64,000 nt of DNA from Burkholderia contaminans (lineage in GTDB: Bacteria; Pseudomonadota; Gammaproteobacteria; Burkholderiales; Burkholderiaceae): positions 135,798 through 199,797 of the forward strand of contig NZ_CP090644.1 in the NCBI RefSeq assembly GCF_029633825.1, given 5' to 3'. The first letter of the stretch is position 1, and every line of letters starts with the position of its first letter. This document shows, one piece after another, positions 15,972 through 24,468 of this stretch. Under the pieces are notes generated by a model, which was not told where the DNA came from, ran no database searches, and worked only from the letters and a program-made list of their open reading frames with translations. Position numbers and translations under genes: made by a program.

Positions 15972-17224
15972 TGTTCCGCCGGGATGGGTCTGCATACGGT
16001 ATCAAGTTTCAAAACAATCGGGTTGTCCAGTTTCACGAGTTTGGGTCTACTGTAAACCATAAAGTCACCGCCACGATTGTGTGCCGCTCTCCACTCGCGA
16101 TATGTCTTGTTGTGCACTGGCCAGTACACATCCTTCGCCATAAATTTCCGAAAGAGACTTGTCCGTTTGTCGATCGGTTTGTTGACCTCTTCGCCTTCAG
16201 GAAGATAGTGCCACTTTTCGATGGTTGAATTTCCGACATTCAAGTTGCTGCTCTTGAAGAAATCGTTGGCTGCAGCGACGTACGACAGCACCATTCCGTT
16301 CTTGTTCCAGTGGCCAAGATACTGGCTCTTGGAAGGCGAATCATCGTTAAATGAATAGCTATCCTTGATGTAGACATAGATGTGGGTAATCTGTGCAACC
16401 GGTTCGAGACAGAATATTTTGTTCTTGCCTTCGTACTTGTAGTAACGCTCGCCGGTAACGGTCGCCTTCCCAACAGCAGCGTAGAAGTTGAAGTTTGCCA
16501 GTGCGCCGGTTAGATCGGTCAACGCCGTACCGTCGAGTGTGTCGACGGATGATACTGACTGGTACTGAAATCTCCAGGCGACATGAAACTGAAGCAGATC
16601 CGTCAGAAACGGCGTAGTGTCGATCACGATACCTGCCGCGTTCATTTGTCCGGCCGCGAAACTCTTCTCGATCACGGGCGTCAGCGTATTCCTCGCCGAT
16701 GTAGCAGCATTCGGAGTGTAAATCGCTTGTCGGACGAGTTGATTGAAACGCTCAAGTGCTCCGCGAAACCGCAACGCCCATTCCAGAGAGACTGTCCTGT
16801 CGTCGATCGGCTGCACCGAGTTGAGCTGGTCGTTATAGGCGTGCTTAGGGCTTGCAAACCACTCTCGCGCAAGCTTGGCCGAGATCGGCCAGCCCATCTT
16901 GTCCATCGCTTTGGGAATGTCCTGCAGATCGAACTCAGGCAGCTTGTTCGCTTGCTCGGCGTCTTGGGGCTTATCACTCGGTTGTGGCTTGGCGGGCGGC
17001 TTGGCCGGTGCTGGAGCAGGCGGCTTCTGTGGCGCGAGAGGAGCGGCTGCCTTCGATGGTGGCGGTGACGGCGGCTCGTTCGGCGCAAGTCTATCGAACG
17101 AGATTTTTTGCTGCGTGTCGATGGGAACGCATCCGACCACGCCAGAGTAACATTTCCACCGTTTGCTGGAATATAGAACTCCGGACTCCAGTTGGTAATA
17201 CGGGACTTTCTTGACGTCTGGCAT
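15968..17224 (-). CDS. DUF6402-like protein (418 aa)
   Basis: A proline-rich N-terminal linker (about 50-90, repeats of PAPAKPPAK type) joins a short start region to a large globular domain. That domain opens with DLQDIPKAMDKMGWPISAKL and AREWF, then DDRTVSLEWALRFRGALERF. These features resemble DUF6402 proteins, often found in type VI secretion effector loci; I recall the family and have not searched. The domain ends with RPKLVKLDNPIVLKLDTVCR. No transmembrane helix is seen. It is translationally coupled to the next gene by ATGA. Confidence 0.6.
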   Translation of the reverse strand: MPDVKKVPYYQLESGVLYSSKRWKCYSGVVGCVPIDTQQKISFDRLAPNEPPSPPPSKAAAPLAPQKPPAPAPAKPPAKPQPSDKPQDAEQANKLPEFDLQDIPKAMDKMGWPISAKLAREWFASPKHAYNDQLNSVQPIDDRTVSLEWALRFRGALERFNQLVRQAIYTPNAATSARNTLTPVIEKSFAAGQMNAAGIVIDTTPFLTDLLQFHVAWRFQYQSVSSVDTLDGTALTDLTGALANFNFYAAVGKATVTGERYYKYEGKNKIFCLEPVAQITHIYVYIKDSYSFNDDSPSKSQYLGHWNKNGMVLSYVAAANDFFKSSNLNVGNSTIEKWHYLPEGEEVNKPIDKRTSLFRKFMAKDVYWPVHNKTYREWRAAHNRGGDFMVYSRPKLVKLDNPIVLKLDTVCRPIPAEQ

Positions 17225-17311
17225 AGGGCCTTGAATAACGACTTTTCAAACGAACGGGTATCAGATTAATCGATTCATCGGAAAATCGATCAGAGACAAT
17301 GAAAACAACTG

Positions 17312-17860
17312 TTAGATCAGGTCGCGATTGCGCAAGATGAAAAGGTAGGGGCAATCCGCCGGCGGCACGATCGACACGGAAGGCTTGCTCGCCAGGCGAG
17401 CCAACATTGCGCTTTCGAGTTCGGCCGCCTGGTTGTCCAACCACCCTGGCTGCCACGTTCGGGCCCACGCGAGCCAAGCCGCTGGCGAAAGGCTGGCGGC
17501 CGCGGTCGGCTTCGATGGCACGTAAACCGCGTCTCGCCACGAGAGGCCCGACCGGAACCGCACGCCAGTGACTCGAAGATGCTTGCGTGTACAAACGACG
17601 ATGAACGCGCGGTGCGGCCGCTCGTCATACAGCACATCCGGCTCATGCACACCTCTCGCCGGCGCAGCGGAAACCGGTCCAGTCCATTCGAATTCCAGGG
17701 TAGCGCCGGTTCGCTCGGCCTAGTCGCGGTTGTAGAGGCCACCATCAATGTAGGCGTTCATGCCTGCGTCACCGAGGATCGGTCCGCCGATAAACGACCC
17801 GGATTCGACGATGGCGCGCGCAATGTACGGCGCTGTTTCGTGCGTCAATTTGATCGGCAT
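17312..17860 (-). pseudogene. Unknown gene with an in-frame amber codon (182 codons)
   Basis: From the ATG at 17860 the frame reads 46 codons (MPIKLTHETAPYIARA ... IDGGLYNRD), meets a TAG at 17722-17720, and then stays open for another 135 codons to 17312 (AERTGATLEFEWTGPV ... LFILRNRDLI). Codon use and protein character continue across the TAG. The simplest reading is a CAG-to-TAG nonsense change; a restart at the GTG at 17650 or amber readthrough are alternatives. The gene lies 51 bp after the upstream gene and 87 bp before the DUF6402-like gene. No family is recognised. Confidence 0.6.
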
Positions 17861-17911
17861 AGCTCGACACTGTGTTAGAAAAGTGGCCGGCCATGCCGGC
17901 TTGGTTGTACG

Positions 17912-18991
17912 TCACCGGATCCCCGCTGCCTTACGCTCGAGCGGCGAGAATTTGCGTAGCGACGCGTAGGGATCGACGAGCCGTCGCGGCGCACGAAGCA
18001 GCTTGACGCCTGGTGTTAGCAAGCCGCCGAAACCCAAGCCGGCGACGACTCCGGCCGCGATGCGCAGATTCGACCAGTCTGCCGGCATGATGCAGATCAA
18101 CATGATCGCGATGATGCTGACGCCGAACATTACCTTCAGAAAGAACCATGGTGCGGAGAGCGCGTCGATGTCGAGGATCGAGCACGGAATCTCTTCCGAT
18201 TCGTATTCCTCTTTCTCGCGGACCAACTCCAAGTCGAGCGGTGCCGGCCGACTGGAGACCGGATTGACCAGGCGTTCGGTAAGCGCTGCAGTGACTACGT
18301 CGACCGCAGGGAACTCGTGCGGCCACCGATGATGTTCCGCCACACCGTAGGCCCGCAGGATCGGCAGCGCCCAGGCAGGATGGTTGATCGGTGCTAGCAG
18401 TTGGCCGTCTAGCACGGCCCAATACATGGTCTGATGCGCGTGCTTCGCCGCGTAGGTCGCGAGGCGATCGGCGGCCGGGTAATCGTACGGCGCAACGTGC
18501 GCCGGGATCCATTGCGCACCCATATCGCGGAAGAATCCCACGCGATTCTTGCCCTCGTGCGCCAGAAATAGACCGAGCGGTTTGATCCAGATGAACTCGG
18601 CTCGATCGTAGCCTTCTGCCGTCGCGCGAGCCGGGTCTTGCAACCTGGCCAGCAGAGCCGGTCGCTCGTTCTCAGGGACAGAGGAGGTAGTCCATCGCCA
18701 GCTCGCGCCGATCGTCTGCGAAACAGGCGCAAGCGCGCTAAACGAATCGCCGCACGGTTCGAGATTGCTGAACGGAAAGACGGTTCTGAAAAAAGAAGCT
18801 CCGATCCGTGGGCCGTAGGCACCGTCGTGGAACGGTTCAATGAGACGCCGACCGGCCGCACTGCGGCATGCGAGCTCGTCGACTTCGTATTTTGCGTCGA
18901 CGAGCAGCCTGATCTCGTCGCGCAGCTTCGAGGAAATGTTGTCCACGACGGCTTCGAGTGAGGTGGTAGTTGCGCTCATCGCTTGTTCCAT
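17912..18991 (-). CDS. Membrane-anchored protein of unknown function (359 aa)
   Basis: This is the first gene of the minus-strand unit. Residues of about 1-290 are soluble and include a patch FLAHEGKNRVGFFRDMG that looks like the nucleotide-pocket motif of ParB/Srx-type folds (EGxxRxxF), though the resemblance is weak. Two C-terminal membrane helices follow (FFLKVMFGVSIIAIMLICI and RIAAGVVAGLGFGGLL), then a short basic cytoplasmic tail. The start may be the first ATG (18991) or the fifth codon. No family name can be given. Confidence 0.6.
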   Translation of the reverse strand: MEQAMSATTTSLEAVVDNISSKLRDEIRLLVDAKYEVDELACRSAAGRRLIEPFHDGAYGPRIGASFFRTVFPFSNLEPCGDSFSALAPVSQTIGASWRWTTSSVPENERPALLARLQDPARATAEGYDRAEFIWIKPLGLFLAHEGKNRVGFFRDMGAQWIPAHVAPYDYPAADRLATYAAKHAHQTMYWAVLDGQLLAPINHPAWALPILRAYGVAEHHRWPHEFPAVDVVTAALTERLVNPVSSRPAPLDLELVREKEEYESEEIPCSILDIDALSAPWFFLKVMFGVSIIAIMLICIMPADWSNLRIAAGVVAGLGFGGLLTPGVKLLRAPRRLVDPYASLRKFSPLERKAAGIR

Positions 18992-19166
18992 TTTCTAGTC
19001 GCTCTCAATCGACTGACTGGTTATCGTGTGTGCGTCGTGCCGGCGTACCTTTGGACGCGAAAAACGTAACCGACGGTATTTGTGATTATGCCGGAATCGT
19101 GTTGACGGGACCGAGTTTGCCGACTAGGCTACTCGTTCGTTGTTTAACTGATTCTCTTCCATCTCC

Positions 19167-19469
19167 ATGGCAACTTATCTTGAATTGAAAGCGCAGGCTG
19201 ATGCGTTGGCACAGCAAGCAGAAGAAGCACGTCTCGCAGAGCTCGACAGTGTCATTGCAGCGATGCGCGAACAGATCGCAGAGTACGGCATCACGCCCGA
19301 GCAGCTGTTTGGGCGCCGACGTGCTGCAGCGTCTGGGGAGCGAGCTCCCGTGGCACCCAAGTATCAGGATCCGAAGACAGGAGCCACCTGGAGCGGGCGG
19401 GGCAAGGCACCGCAGTGGATTGCAAACGCGAAGAATCGCGATCGCTTTCTGATTCCCGCTGCAGAGTAA
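19167..19469 (+). CDS. hns: H-NS-family nucleoid-associated protein
   Basis: This 100-aa protein has an N-terminal coiled-coil oligomerisation helix (LKAQADALAQQAEEARLAEL). The C-terminal DNA-binding motif reads YQDPKTGATWSGRGKAPQWI, the short H-NS/Bv3F type of beta-proteobacteria. Plasmid-borne H-NS proteins silence AT-rich foreign DNA and reduce the fitness cost of the plasmid. It is divergent from the 17912-18991 unit, with 175 bp between them, which it might control. A hairpin follows its stop and then a tRNA gene. Confidence 0.9.
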   Translation: MATYLELKAQADALAQQAEEARLAELDSVIAAMREQIAEYGITPEQLFGRRRAAASGERAPVAPKYQDPKTGATWSGRGKAPQWIANAKNRDRFLIPAAE

Positions 19470-19478
19470 AAGAGCGCT

Positions 19479-19498
19479 TTCGCGGCAAAGCCCGCGAA
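19479..19498 (+). terminator. Hairpin after hns, possible terminator
   Basis: TTCGCGG and CCGCGAA form a 7-bp stem around CAAAGC, nine bases after the hns stop. The following sequence (TTCCGCTT) is only weakly T-rich, so termination is uncertain. Confidence 0.35.
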
Positions 19499-19508
19499 TT
19501 CCGCTTCC

Positions 19509-19582
19509 GCGGGTGTAGCTCAATGGTAGAGCTGAAGCCTTCCAAGCTTACGACGAGGGTTCGATTCCCTTCACCCGCTCCA
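19509..19582 (+). tRNA. tRNA-Gly (anticodon UCC)
   Basis: A full cloverleaf can be drawn: acceptor GCGGGTG/CACCCGC, D-stem GCTC/GAGC, anticodon loop CTTCCAA with anticodon TCC, T-arm GAGGG-TTCGATT-CCCTT, discriminator T and encoded CCA at 19580-19582. Position 26 is T, and the 27-43 pair is G-A, a mismatch. All other stems pair. It lies 39 bp after hns. A tRNA on a plasmid may boost glycine codon supply or be a relic of an integration site. Confidence 0.9.
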
Positions 19583-19632
19583 CATTTCCGATTGAAAAAA
19601 ATGCCCTCAAGCGTCGAGGGCAGGTTTGCAAC

Positions 19633-19756
19633 TTATCCTTCGGTATCCTCGCCGAAAGCTCCGACTAAGCGGAGCACCCAGAACCAGTATTCCCGTGGAT
19701 CCACGTCGGTGAGGCCGAAATTCGGCCAGTCGCTGCGGGGGTAGGTGGGATGTTGG
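19633..19756 (-). pseudogene. 3' part of small ORF interrupted by IS21-family element
   Basis: Reading on the minus strand from the insertion point, this part encodes HPTYPRSDWPNFGLTDVDPR to LVGAFGEDTEG and a TAA at 19635-19633. Joined to 22366-22501 after removal of the element and one GTTGG copy, it restores an 84-aa ORF in frame. The product is unknown. Confidence 0.75.
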
Positions 19757-19841
19757 TGTCGCGGGGCGGCGTAAAGGAGCCGGGGATGGGCGGCGTAATG
19801 GCGCCAGCAGAACCGGGGGTAAAACGCGGATTCGAACGGTT

Positions 19842-20630
19842 TCAAGGTTGCGGTTTTTTGCCGTTTTTGGCAACTGCATTTTGAGGGGGATCTGGCATCG
19901 GTTTCGGGGTGCGGTAACTGTCGCCCTCGAGGACGAGCCGGTAGGCGCCGTGGCGTAGTCGGTCGAGTGTGGCGGTGCCGAGGATGCGGTTGTCGGGGAA
20001 CGCGGCGCCCCATTCACCGAAGTCGAGATTCGACGTCAGGATGGTCGCCGCGTGCTCGTAGCGGGCCGCGACGAGATCGTGGAAGTCCTCGTCCTGCGGG
20101 GTACGTAGCGGTTTGAGCGCGAAGTCATCGACGATCAGCAGCGGCACCCGGGCGTACTGCTGGAACTTGCGGTCATAGGCGCCGGTGGCGCGCGCGGCGT
20201 TCAATCGCTTGAGCAGCTCGGTCTGCGAGATGAACAGCACATCGCGGCCTTGGCGGGCGGCGCAGTGGCCCAGCGCCTGGGCCAAGTGGCTTTTGCCGGT
20301 GCCGGTTGGACCGGCGATCAGGATCGCGACCTTCTCGTCGAGATACCGGCCTGTCGCGAGATCATGAACGTGTGAGCGGTTCAACGTAGGCAGCCGGTCG
20401 AAGTCGAACGTCTCGAGCGTCTTGCCCATCGCGAAGCCGGCGCGCAGCAGACGGGTGCCGAGCTTCTTGTGTTCGCGACGGGCAACCTCGTCGTGCAGCA
20501 GCATGGCAAGGAACTCGGTATAGGCGAGCTGCCCGTCGATCGCCTGACGGTTGCGCTGCTCAAGCGAGTCGAGGATGCCGGACAGGCGCAGCTGTTTGAG
20601 GATGGAATTCAATTCGGGACTCGGGTTCAT
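19842..20630 (-). CDS. istB: IS21 transposition helper ATPase IstB
   Basis: This is a 262-aa AAA+ ATPase of the DnaC/IstB type. Walker A reads GPTGTGKSHLAQALGH and Walker B VPLLIVDDFAL; sensor wording TILTSNLDFGEW follows. It controls target choice by regulating the IstA transposase. It is four bases downstream of istA and ends with a lysine-rich tail. The gene is intact. Confidence 0.93.
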   Translation of the reverse strand: MNPSPELNSILKQLRLSGILDSLEQRNRQAIDGQLAYTEFLAMLLHDEVARREHKKLGTRLLRAGFAMGKTLETFDFDRLPTLNRSHVHDLATGRYLDEKVAILIAGPTGTGKSHLAQALGHCAARQGRDVLFISQTELLKRLNAARATGAYDRKFQQYARVPLLIVDDFALKPLRTPQDEDFHDLVAARYEHAATILTSNLDFGEWGAAFPDNRILGTATLDRLRHGAYRLVLEGDSYRTPKPMPDPPQNAVAKNGKKPQP

Positions 20631-20634
20631 GGTG

Positions 20635-22182
20635 TCAGTGGATCAGCAGGGATTGGAGATCACGGCCGAAGCGGCCGCCGTTCTGGTAAGCGCCAGTCGG
20701 GGCCGACGCGGGACGCGGCACCGGTTCGCTGTCCAGGCCTTTGTCGAGGATGCCCTTGATGGTGCTGTACTTCGCGCTGCTGAACGCGAGCGCACGCTCG
20801 CAGGCTGCTTCCAGCCTCTGATCGCCGACTTTCTGTCGCAGCCGGATGATCCCCTGCGCGCCGCGCAGGTTGACGAGCACCTTGTCGTTGAACAGCGCGA
20901 GGATCACGCCGTGGCACGACGGCCCGATCTCCTTCGCGCGCGCCAGACACCACTGCGGATCGTGCTCGAGCCAGGCCTGCGCTTCGGGCGGCTGGTGATC
21001 TCGCACCGTGTGGCGACCGCCGGCCCGCTGCCGCGGATGGGTTGCGACGAGTTCATGCCGATGGAACAGCTGGATGACCGTATCGGTCGCCTTCAGCCAG
21101 AGCGACTTGCCGACGAGCGTGAACGGTGCAGAGTACAGCGCGTGCTTGTAGACGACGTGGCCGTCGCGATGGACCGCCACCTCCTTCCAGACCGACAGTA
21201 CCGGCGGCACGTCCGGCAATGCAGCGAGCAACGGGCGCTCGACGCCGAAGCGCGTCAGCGGCCGTTCGTGGACGGTGCCGTGGATACGAGTGCCGGCCTG
21301 CTGCATCACCCATTCGCGCAGTTGCCGGTTGGCGTCGGCCAGATCCCGGAACTCGCGCAGCGGCACGAAGGACTTCTTGACGTATTTGACGCCCGATTCG
21401 ACGACGCCCTTCTTCTGGGGATCGTGCGGCGGACAGGCGTCGATCCGGAATCCATATCCCTCGGCAAGCGCGGCGTACGAGCGTTGCACCGCCGGCTCGT
21501 ATCGACACGCCCGGATGATCGCGCACTTCGCGTTATCGATGATGACCCGGTCGGGACAGCCGCCGAACCATTCGAAGGCGCGCCGGTGGCTGGCGAGCCA
21601 CGTCTCGACGGTCTGGTCCAGCACGATCTCGGCATACTGGTGGCGCGACCAGCACAACGTCATCACGAAGATCCACGTCCGGACCGCAATGCCCTCGACC
21701 GTCAGCACGGGTCCCGCGCCGAAGTCGACCTGCGCGGCGTCGGCCGGTGCGAAGTCGAGGATCGTTGTGGTGGCCACGCTGCGCTCGGCAGCCAGATGGC
21801 GCAGCATGCGCTTCACGGCACAATAGCTGCCGGCGTAGCCATGATTGCGTTGAAGGGCGGCATGGATCGTGGTGCCCTGAACGCCGGCGGCAAGCCATTC
21901 GCGGACCTGTTCGCGATATGGCTCAACCGTCGACACACAGGTGTGCGGCAGGTGCGGCGTGCGCCCGAAGACACCCGCGATCGTAGCGTCGTCCGGCAGC
22001 GGCTGCACCGGATCCAGCCAACTACGCGCTTCAGCCTCGCGGCGCACGGTCGTCAGCTTCTTGCGCCCCATCAAACCGCCGCGCGCGATGTCGCGGTCAG
22101 AATCGCCTTGCCGCATGCGGACAAGGACTTGGCGGTATTCAAACAATTCGAACCTCCTGTTGGCCATGGACGCTCCGTTCAA
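20635..22182 (-). CDS. istA: IS21-family transposase IstA
   Basis: The 515-aa protein starts with an HTH region (FEYRQVLVRMRQGDSDRDIA). It then has the DDE retroviral-integrase fold: AQVDFGAGPVL (first D), DRVIIDNAKCAI (second D) and KKGVVESGVKYVKK (E). The C-terminal beta-barrel domain follows. No stop or frameshift is seen, so the element is probably active. Confidence 0.93.
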   Translation of the reverse strand: MNGASMANRRFELFEYRQVLVRMRQGDSDRDIARGGLMGRKKLTTVRREAEARSWLDPVQPLPDDATIAGVFGRTPHLPHTCVSTVEPYREQVREWLAAGVQGTTIHAALQRNHGYAGSYCAVKRMLRHLAAERSVATTTILDFAPADAAQVDFGAGPVLTVEGIAVRTWIFVMTLCWSRHQYAEIVLDQTVETWLASHRRAFEWFGGCPDRVIIDNAKCAIIRACRYEPAVQRSYAALAEGYGFRIDACPPHDPQKKGVVESGVKYVKKSFVPLREFRDLADANRQLREWVMQQAGTRIHGTVHERPLTRFGVERPLLAALPDVPPVLSVWKEVAVHRDGHVVYKHALYSAPFTLVGKSLWLKATDTVIQLFHRHELVATHPRQRAGGRHTVRDHQPPEAQAWLEHDPQWCLARAKEIGPSCHGVILALFNDKVLVNLRGAQGIIRLRQKVGDQRLEAACERALAFSSAKYSTIKGILDKGLDSEPVPRPASAPTGAYQNGGRFGRDLQSLLIH

Positions 22183-22365
22183 AAAGAACGGAGCGTACCG
22201 ACTCGGAAAGTTCGAACCGCGTTCTCGCCCTGATGCTGCTGGCGCCTATGCGCCGCCCCTAACGTGGCGCCATTACGCCGCCCTTGGACTGGCGCCTATG
22301 TGCCGCCCCTCAAGTGGCGCCCTTATGCCGACCCCGCATTGGCTCCATAGCGCCGCCCCGTGACA

Positions 22366-22501
22366 GTTGGCCCAGTGTGTCGCCTGCAGCATGGCGCTGG
22401 ACCAGCTTCTGGATCTCGCCATCGAGTGTGTCACGCACACGCTTCGCAATATCGAGCAGCCACTTTTCCTGCTTTTCTGACAAGGGTAGGTAGCTGTTCA
22501 T
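22366..22501 (-). pseudogene. 5' part of small ORF interrupted by IS21-family element
   Basis: The ATG at 22501 overlaps the stop of the 22498-22695 gene (ATGA). The encoded start is helical and charged (LSEKQEKWLLDIAKRVRDTL, then EIQKLVQRHAAGDTLGQ). The frame is cut by the IS after codon 45 and continues at 19751-19633. The product is unknown; it belongs to the klcA transcription unit. Confidence 0.7.
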
Positions 22502-22695
22502 TCTCGACTGGCAGTTACGAACGAGACTTCGTTCGTCCTGTTGGAGAACTGATAGTCCAACGCCTCAATGCAGATGTTCAGTTCGCGACGCAAAGCCCTT
22601 TCGTGTGCTTCGGCTTTAGCTTCCTGCTCTTCGCGTTCCTTACGACATTTCTCCCGGCGCTCAGGGTCGTTCAATTGTTTGAAGTCCAGCATCAT
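22498..22695 (-). CDS. Small charged protein (65 aa), unknown
   Basis: This lysine/glutamate-rich helical protein (NDPERREKCRKEREEQEAKA) begins 25 bp after a hairpin that follows the klcA remnant. It is coupled by ATGA to the interrupted ORF. No family is recognised. Confidence 0.5.
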   Translation of the reverse strand: MMLDFKQLNDPERREKCRKEREEQEAKAEAHERALRRELNICIEALDYQFSNRTNEVSFVTASRE

Positions 22696-22719
22696 ATGCC
22701 TCCGTGAGAAGACGAGAAA

Positions 22720-22743
22720 GCCCGGGCATAACGATGCCCGGGC
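22720..22743 (-). terminator. Strong GC hairpin downstream of klcA remnant
   Basis: GCCCGGGCA and TGCCCGGGC form a perfect 9-bp stem with a 6-base loop. On the minus strand TTTCTCG follows, a modest T-tract. It fits as the terminator of klcA. Confidence 0.6.
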
Positions 22744-22758
22744 GCAGTGACGACAACA

Positions 22759-23096
22759 TCAATCGATTGCCGCCGAGATCTCGGCCGACTCGGGGCGCTG
22801 CGATGCATAGTCCAGCAGCCGATGATAGCGATCCACGAACCGATCGTCGCCGGTGACTTCGGCAATGTGACAGAGCACGAGCAACGTGACGACGATCCCG
22901 AACGCGTCGGCACCCGTCTCGCCCTCGTCGCCGTTGAGCGGCCACTGAACTTGGAACCGGCGCACGTGATCGGGGCAAGGTAGCACCCGCCATTGTCGAG
23001 CTCGAAGAATTGCCAGAGGCCGCCCGTATAGCTTTCGGACAGACGACTCGCGTAGTTGAAGATCATGCTTTCTGCGTTGAGATACTCGGTGGCGAA
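22759..23096 (-). pseudogene. klcA: Antirestriction protein KlcA/ArdB, truncated and frameshifted
   Basis: Two minus-strand frames spell ArdB/KlcA. One reads ATEYLNAESMIFNYASRLSE, then WQFFELDNGGCYLAPIT. After a one-base loss near 22958-22965 the other reads VQWPLNGDEGETGADAFGIV, LAEVTGD-type wording and SAEISAAID to the TGA at 22759. The N-terminus is lost where the sequence passes into the integrase duplication at about 23094. ArdB/KlcA proteins protect incoming plasmids from type I restriction; this copy is dead. Confidence 0.8.
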
Positions 23097-24468
23097 CCGC
23101 CGCGGCGGGCAGTGGTGGCGATCGGTACCGCGCATCGGCGTCGGCCGCGCCCGCGTGCTGGTCGCCTGGTTGCGGCGCCACGCGTCGTCGATCGGCGCAG
23201 CCGTCGAGGCCGACGTCGACGCCGGCGACGCGCTCGCGCCGACGTCGGCGGGCGTCACCGCCGGCGCCGGGCAGCTGGCCCCGCTCGAGCGCCCGGCGCT
23301 GCCCGTCGAGCTGTCCGGCGCGCACGGGGCGAACCGCGCGCCCGTGTTCGCGTATCTCGGCGCGGCGCACGATCTCGATGCGGTGCGGGCCTATCTGCAT
23401 CGCTACGACGACCGGCCCGCGACGCAGCGGGTCTACAGGAAGGAGCTCGAGCGCCTCGTGCTGTGGTGCGTGGCGGAACGCGGCGTCGCGCTGTCGTCGA
23501 TGCGGGTTGAGGATTGCGAGGCCTACAAGGCGTTTCTCGCCGCGCCGGGCGAACGCTTCACGGGGCCGCCAGTCGCGCGCACGAGCAGCCAGTGGCGGCC
23601 GTTCGCGCCGGGTGGCCTGTCACCGGAAAGCCAGCGCTACGCGGTGCGCGCGATTCGCGCGGCATTCACGTGGCTCGTCGCGGTGCGGTATCTGGCCGGC
23701 AACCCTTGGGCGGCCGTCTCCGATCCCAGCGTCGTCAGGCGGGTGCGCAAGCTGCAGGTCGAGCGAGCACTACCGCTTGACCTCTGGACGCGCGTACGCG
23801 AGACGCTGGCCGAACGCAGCGAGCTGCAGGGGCCGAGCGGGCCGCGCTGGCGGACAGCACGTGCGCTGTTGCTGCTGATGGGGGATGGTGGCCTGCGGAT
23901 CGCTGAGGCGGCCGCGGCGAGGCGTGCGGCGCTTGTCTGGATGCCGGCGGACGACGACACGCCGGCCAGCTGGTTGCTCGAGGTGATCGGCAAGGGCAAC
24001 AAGCAACGCTTCGTGCCGATCAGCGACGAGTGCGTCGACGCGCTGCGCGCGCACTGGCGCGATCGCGGCCAGGATCTCGACGCGGCGGCCGCAGCGAAGC
24101 CGCCCGGGTTGCCGCTGGTGGCGCCGTTGGTCATCCCGCCGACGCCGCGAGCCCGCGAGAAATTCGGCGAGCCCGTCGACACTGACGAAGCAGTAGCCGG
24201 CGCCGCAGCGCGGGGCGGCTATTCGGTGCGCGGCGCGCGCGGACTCACGCAATGGGCGATCGCGCAGCTGCTCGCGGTGATGTCGGATCTCACTGAGTCC
24301 GAACGGCGCAAGCTGGCCAGTACGTCGATCTACGTGTCGCCGGAAGAGGCACGGATGCGGCGCGAGGCGGCGAAGTACCACGCCCGGCTGACGAGAAAAA
24401 CCTCTGCTAGAGAGAACGATCAACTGGTGGGTTGGGGGATGCGCCGCCCAAACCCTAGCACAAAATAA
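23094..24468 (+). pseudogene. Second integrase copy, truncated and catalytically deleted
   Basis: From about 23094 the sequence nearly repeats the integrase at 13386-14790. The first 130 bp are diverged by scattered substitutions and the rest is almost identical. The N-terminal third is missing. A 105-bp in-frame deletion between two ACGTCG repeats (14610-14615 and 14715-14720 in the first copy; junction at 24322 here) removes the HxxR and GHAS motifs while keeping the nucleophile tyrosine. The C-terminus ends in foreign sequence. An ORF from 23056 exists but begins in antisense klcA. Confidence 0.85.

Larger units (their letters stand above)
19757..22365 (-). mobile_element. IS21-family insertion sequence (2609 bp)
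   Basis: The ends are inverted: TGTCGCGGGGCGGCG at the left and its near-complement ending CCGTGACA at the right. Both flanks carry the 5-bp duplication GTTGG (19752-19756 and 22366-22370). Multiple terminal repeats typical of the family are present: two at the left (19757 and about 19786) and five at the right (22241-22365), each of GGCGCCTATGCGCCGCCCC type. istA and istB are intact. The element splits a small ORF. Confidence 0.92.

Noticed and set aside
17579..17878. 99-codon plus-strand ORF opposite the amber-containing gene
   Set aside because: No ribosome site; the minus-strand frame has better protein character and fits the operon.
20551..22233. 560-codon plus-strand ORF opposite istA
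   Set aside because: Antisense shadow; IstA on the minus strand has all catalytic motifs.
22759..23400. Long minus-strand ORF of 213 codons
   Set aside because: Its first half is antisense to the integrase copy; only the C-terminal part is the klcA remnant.
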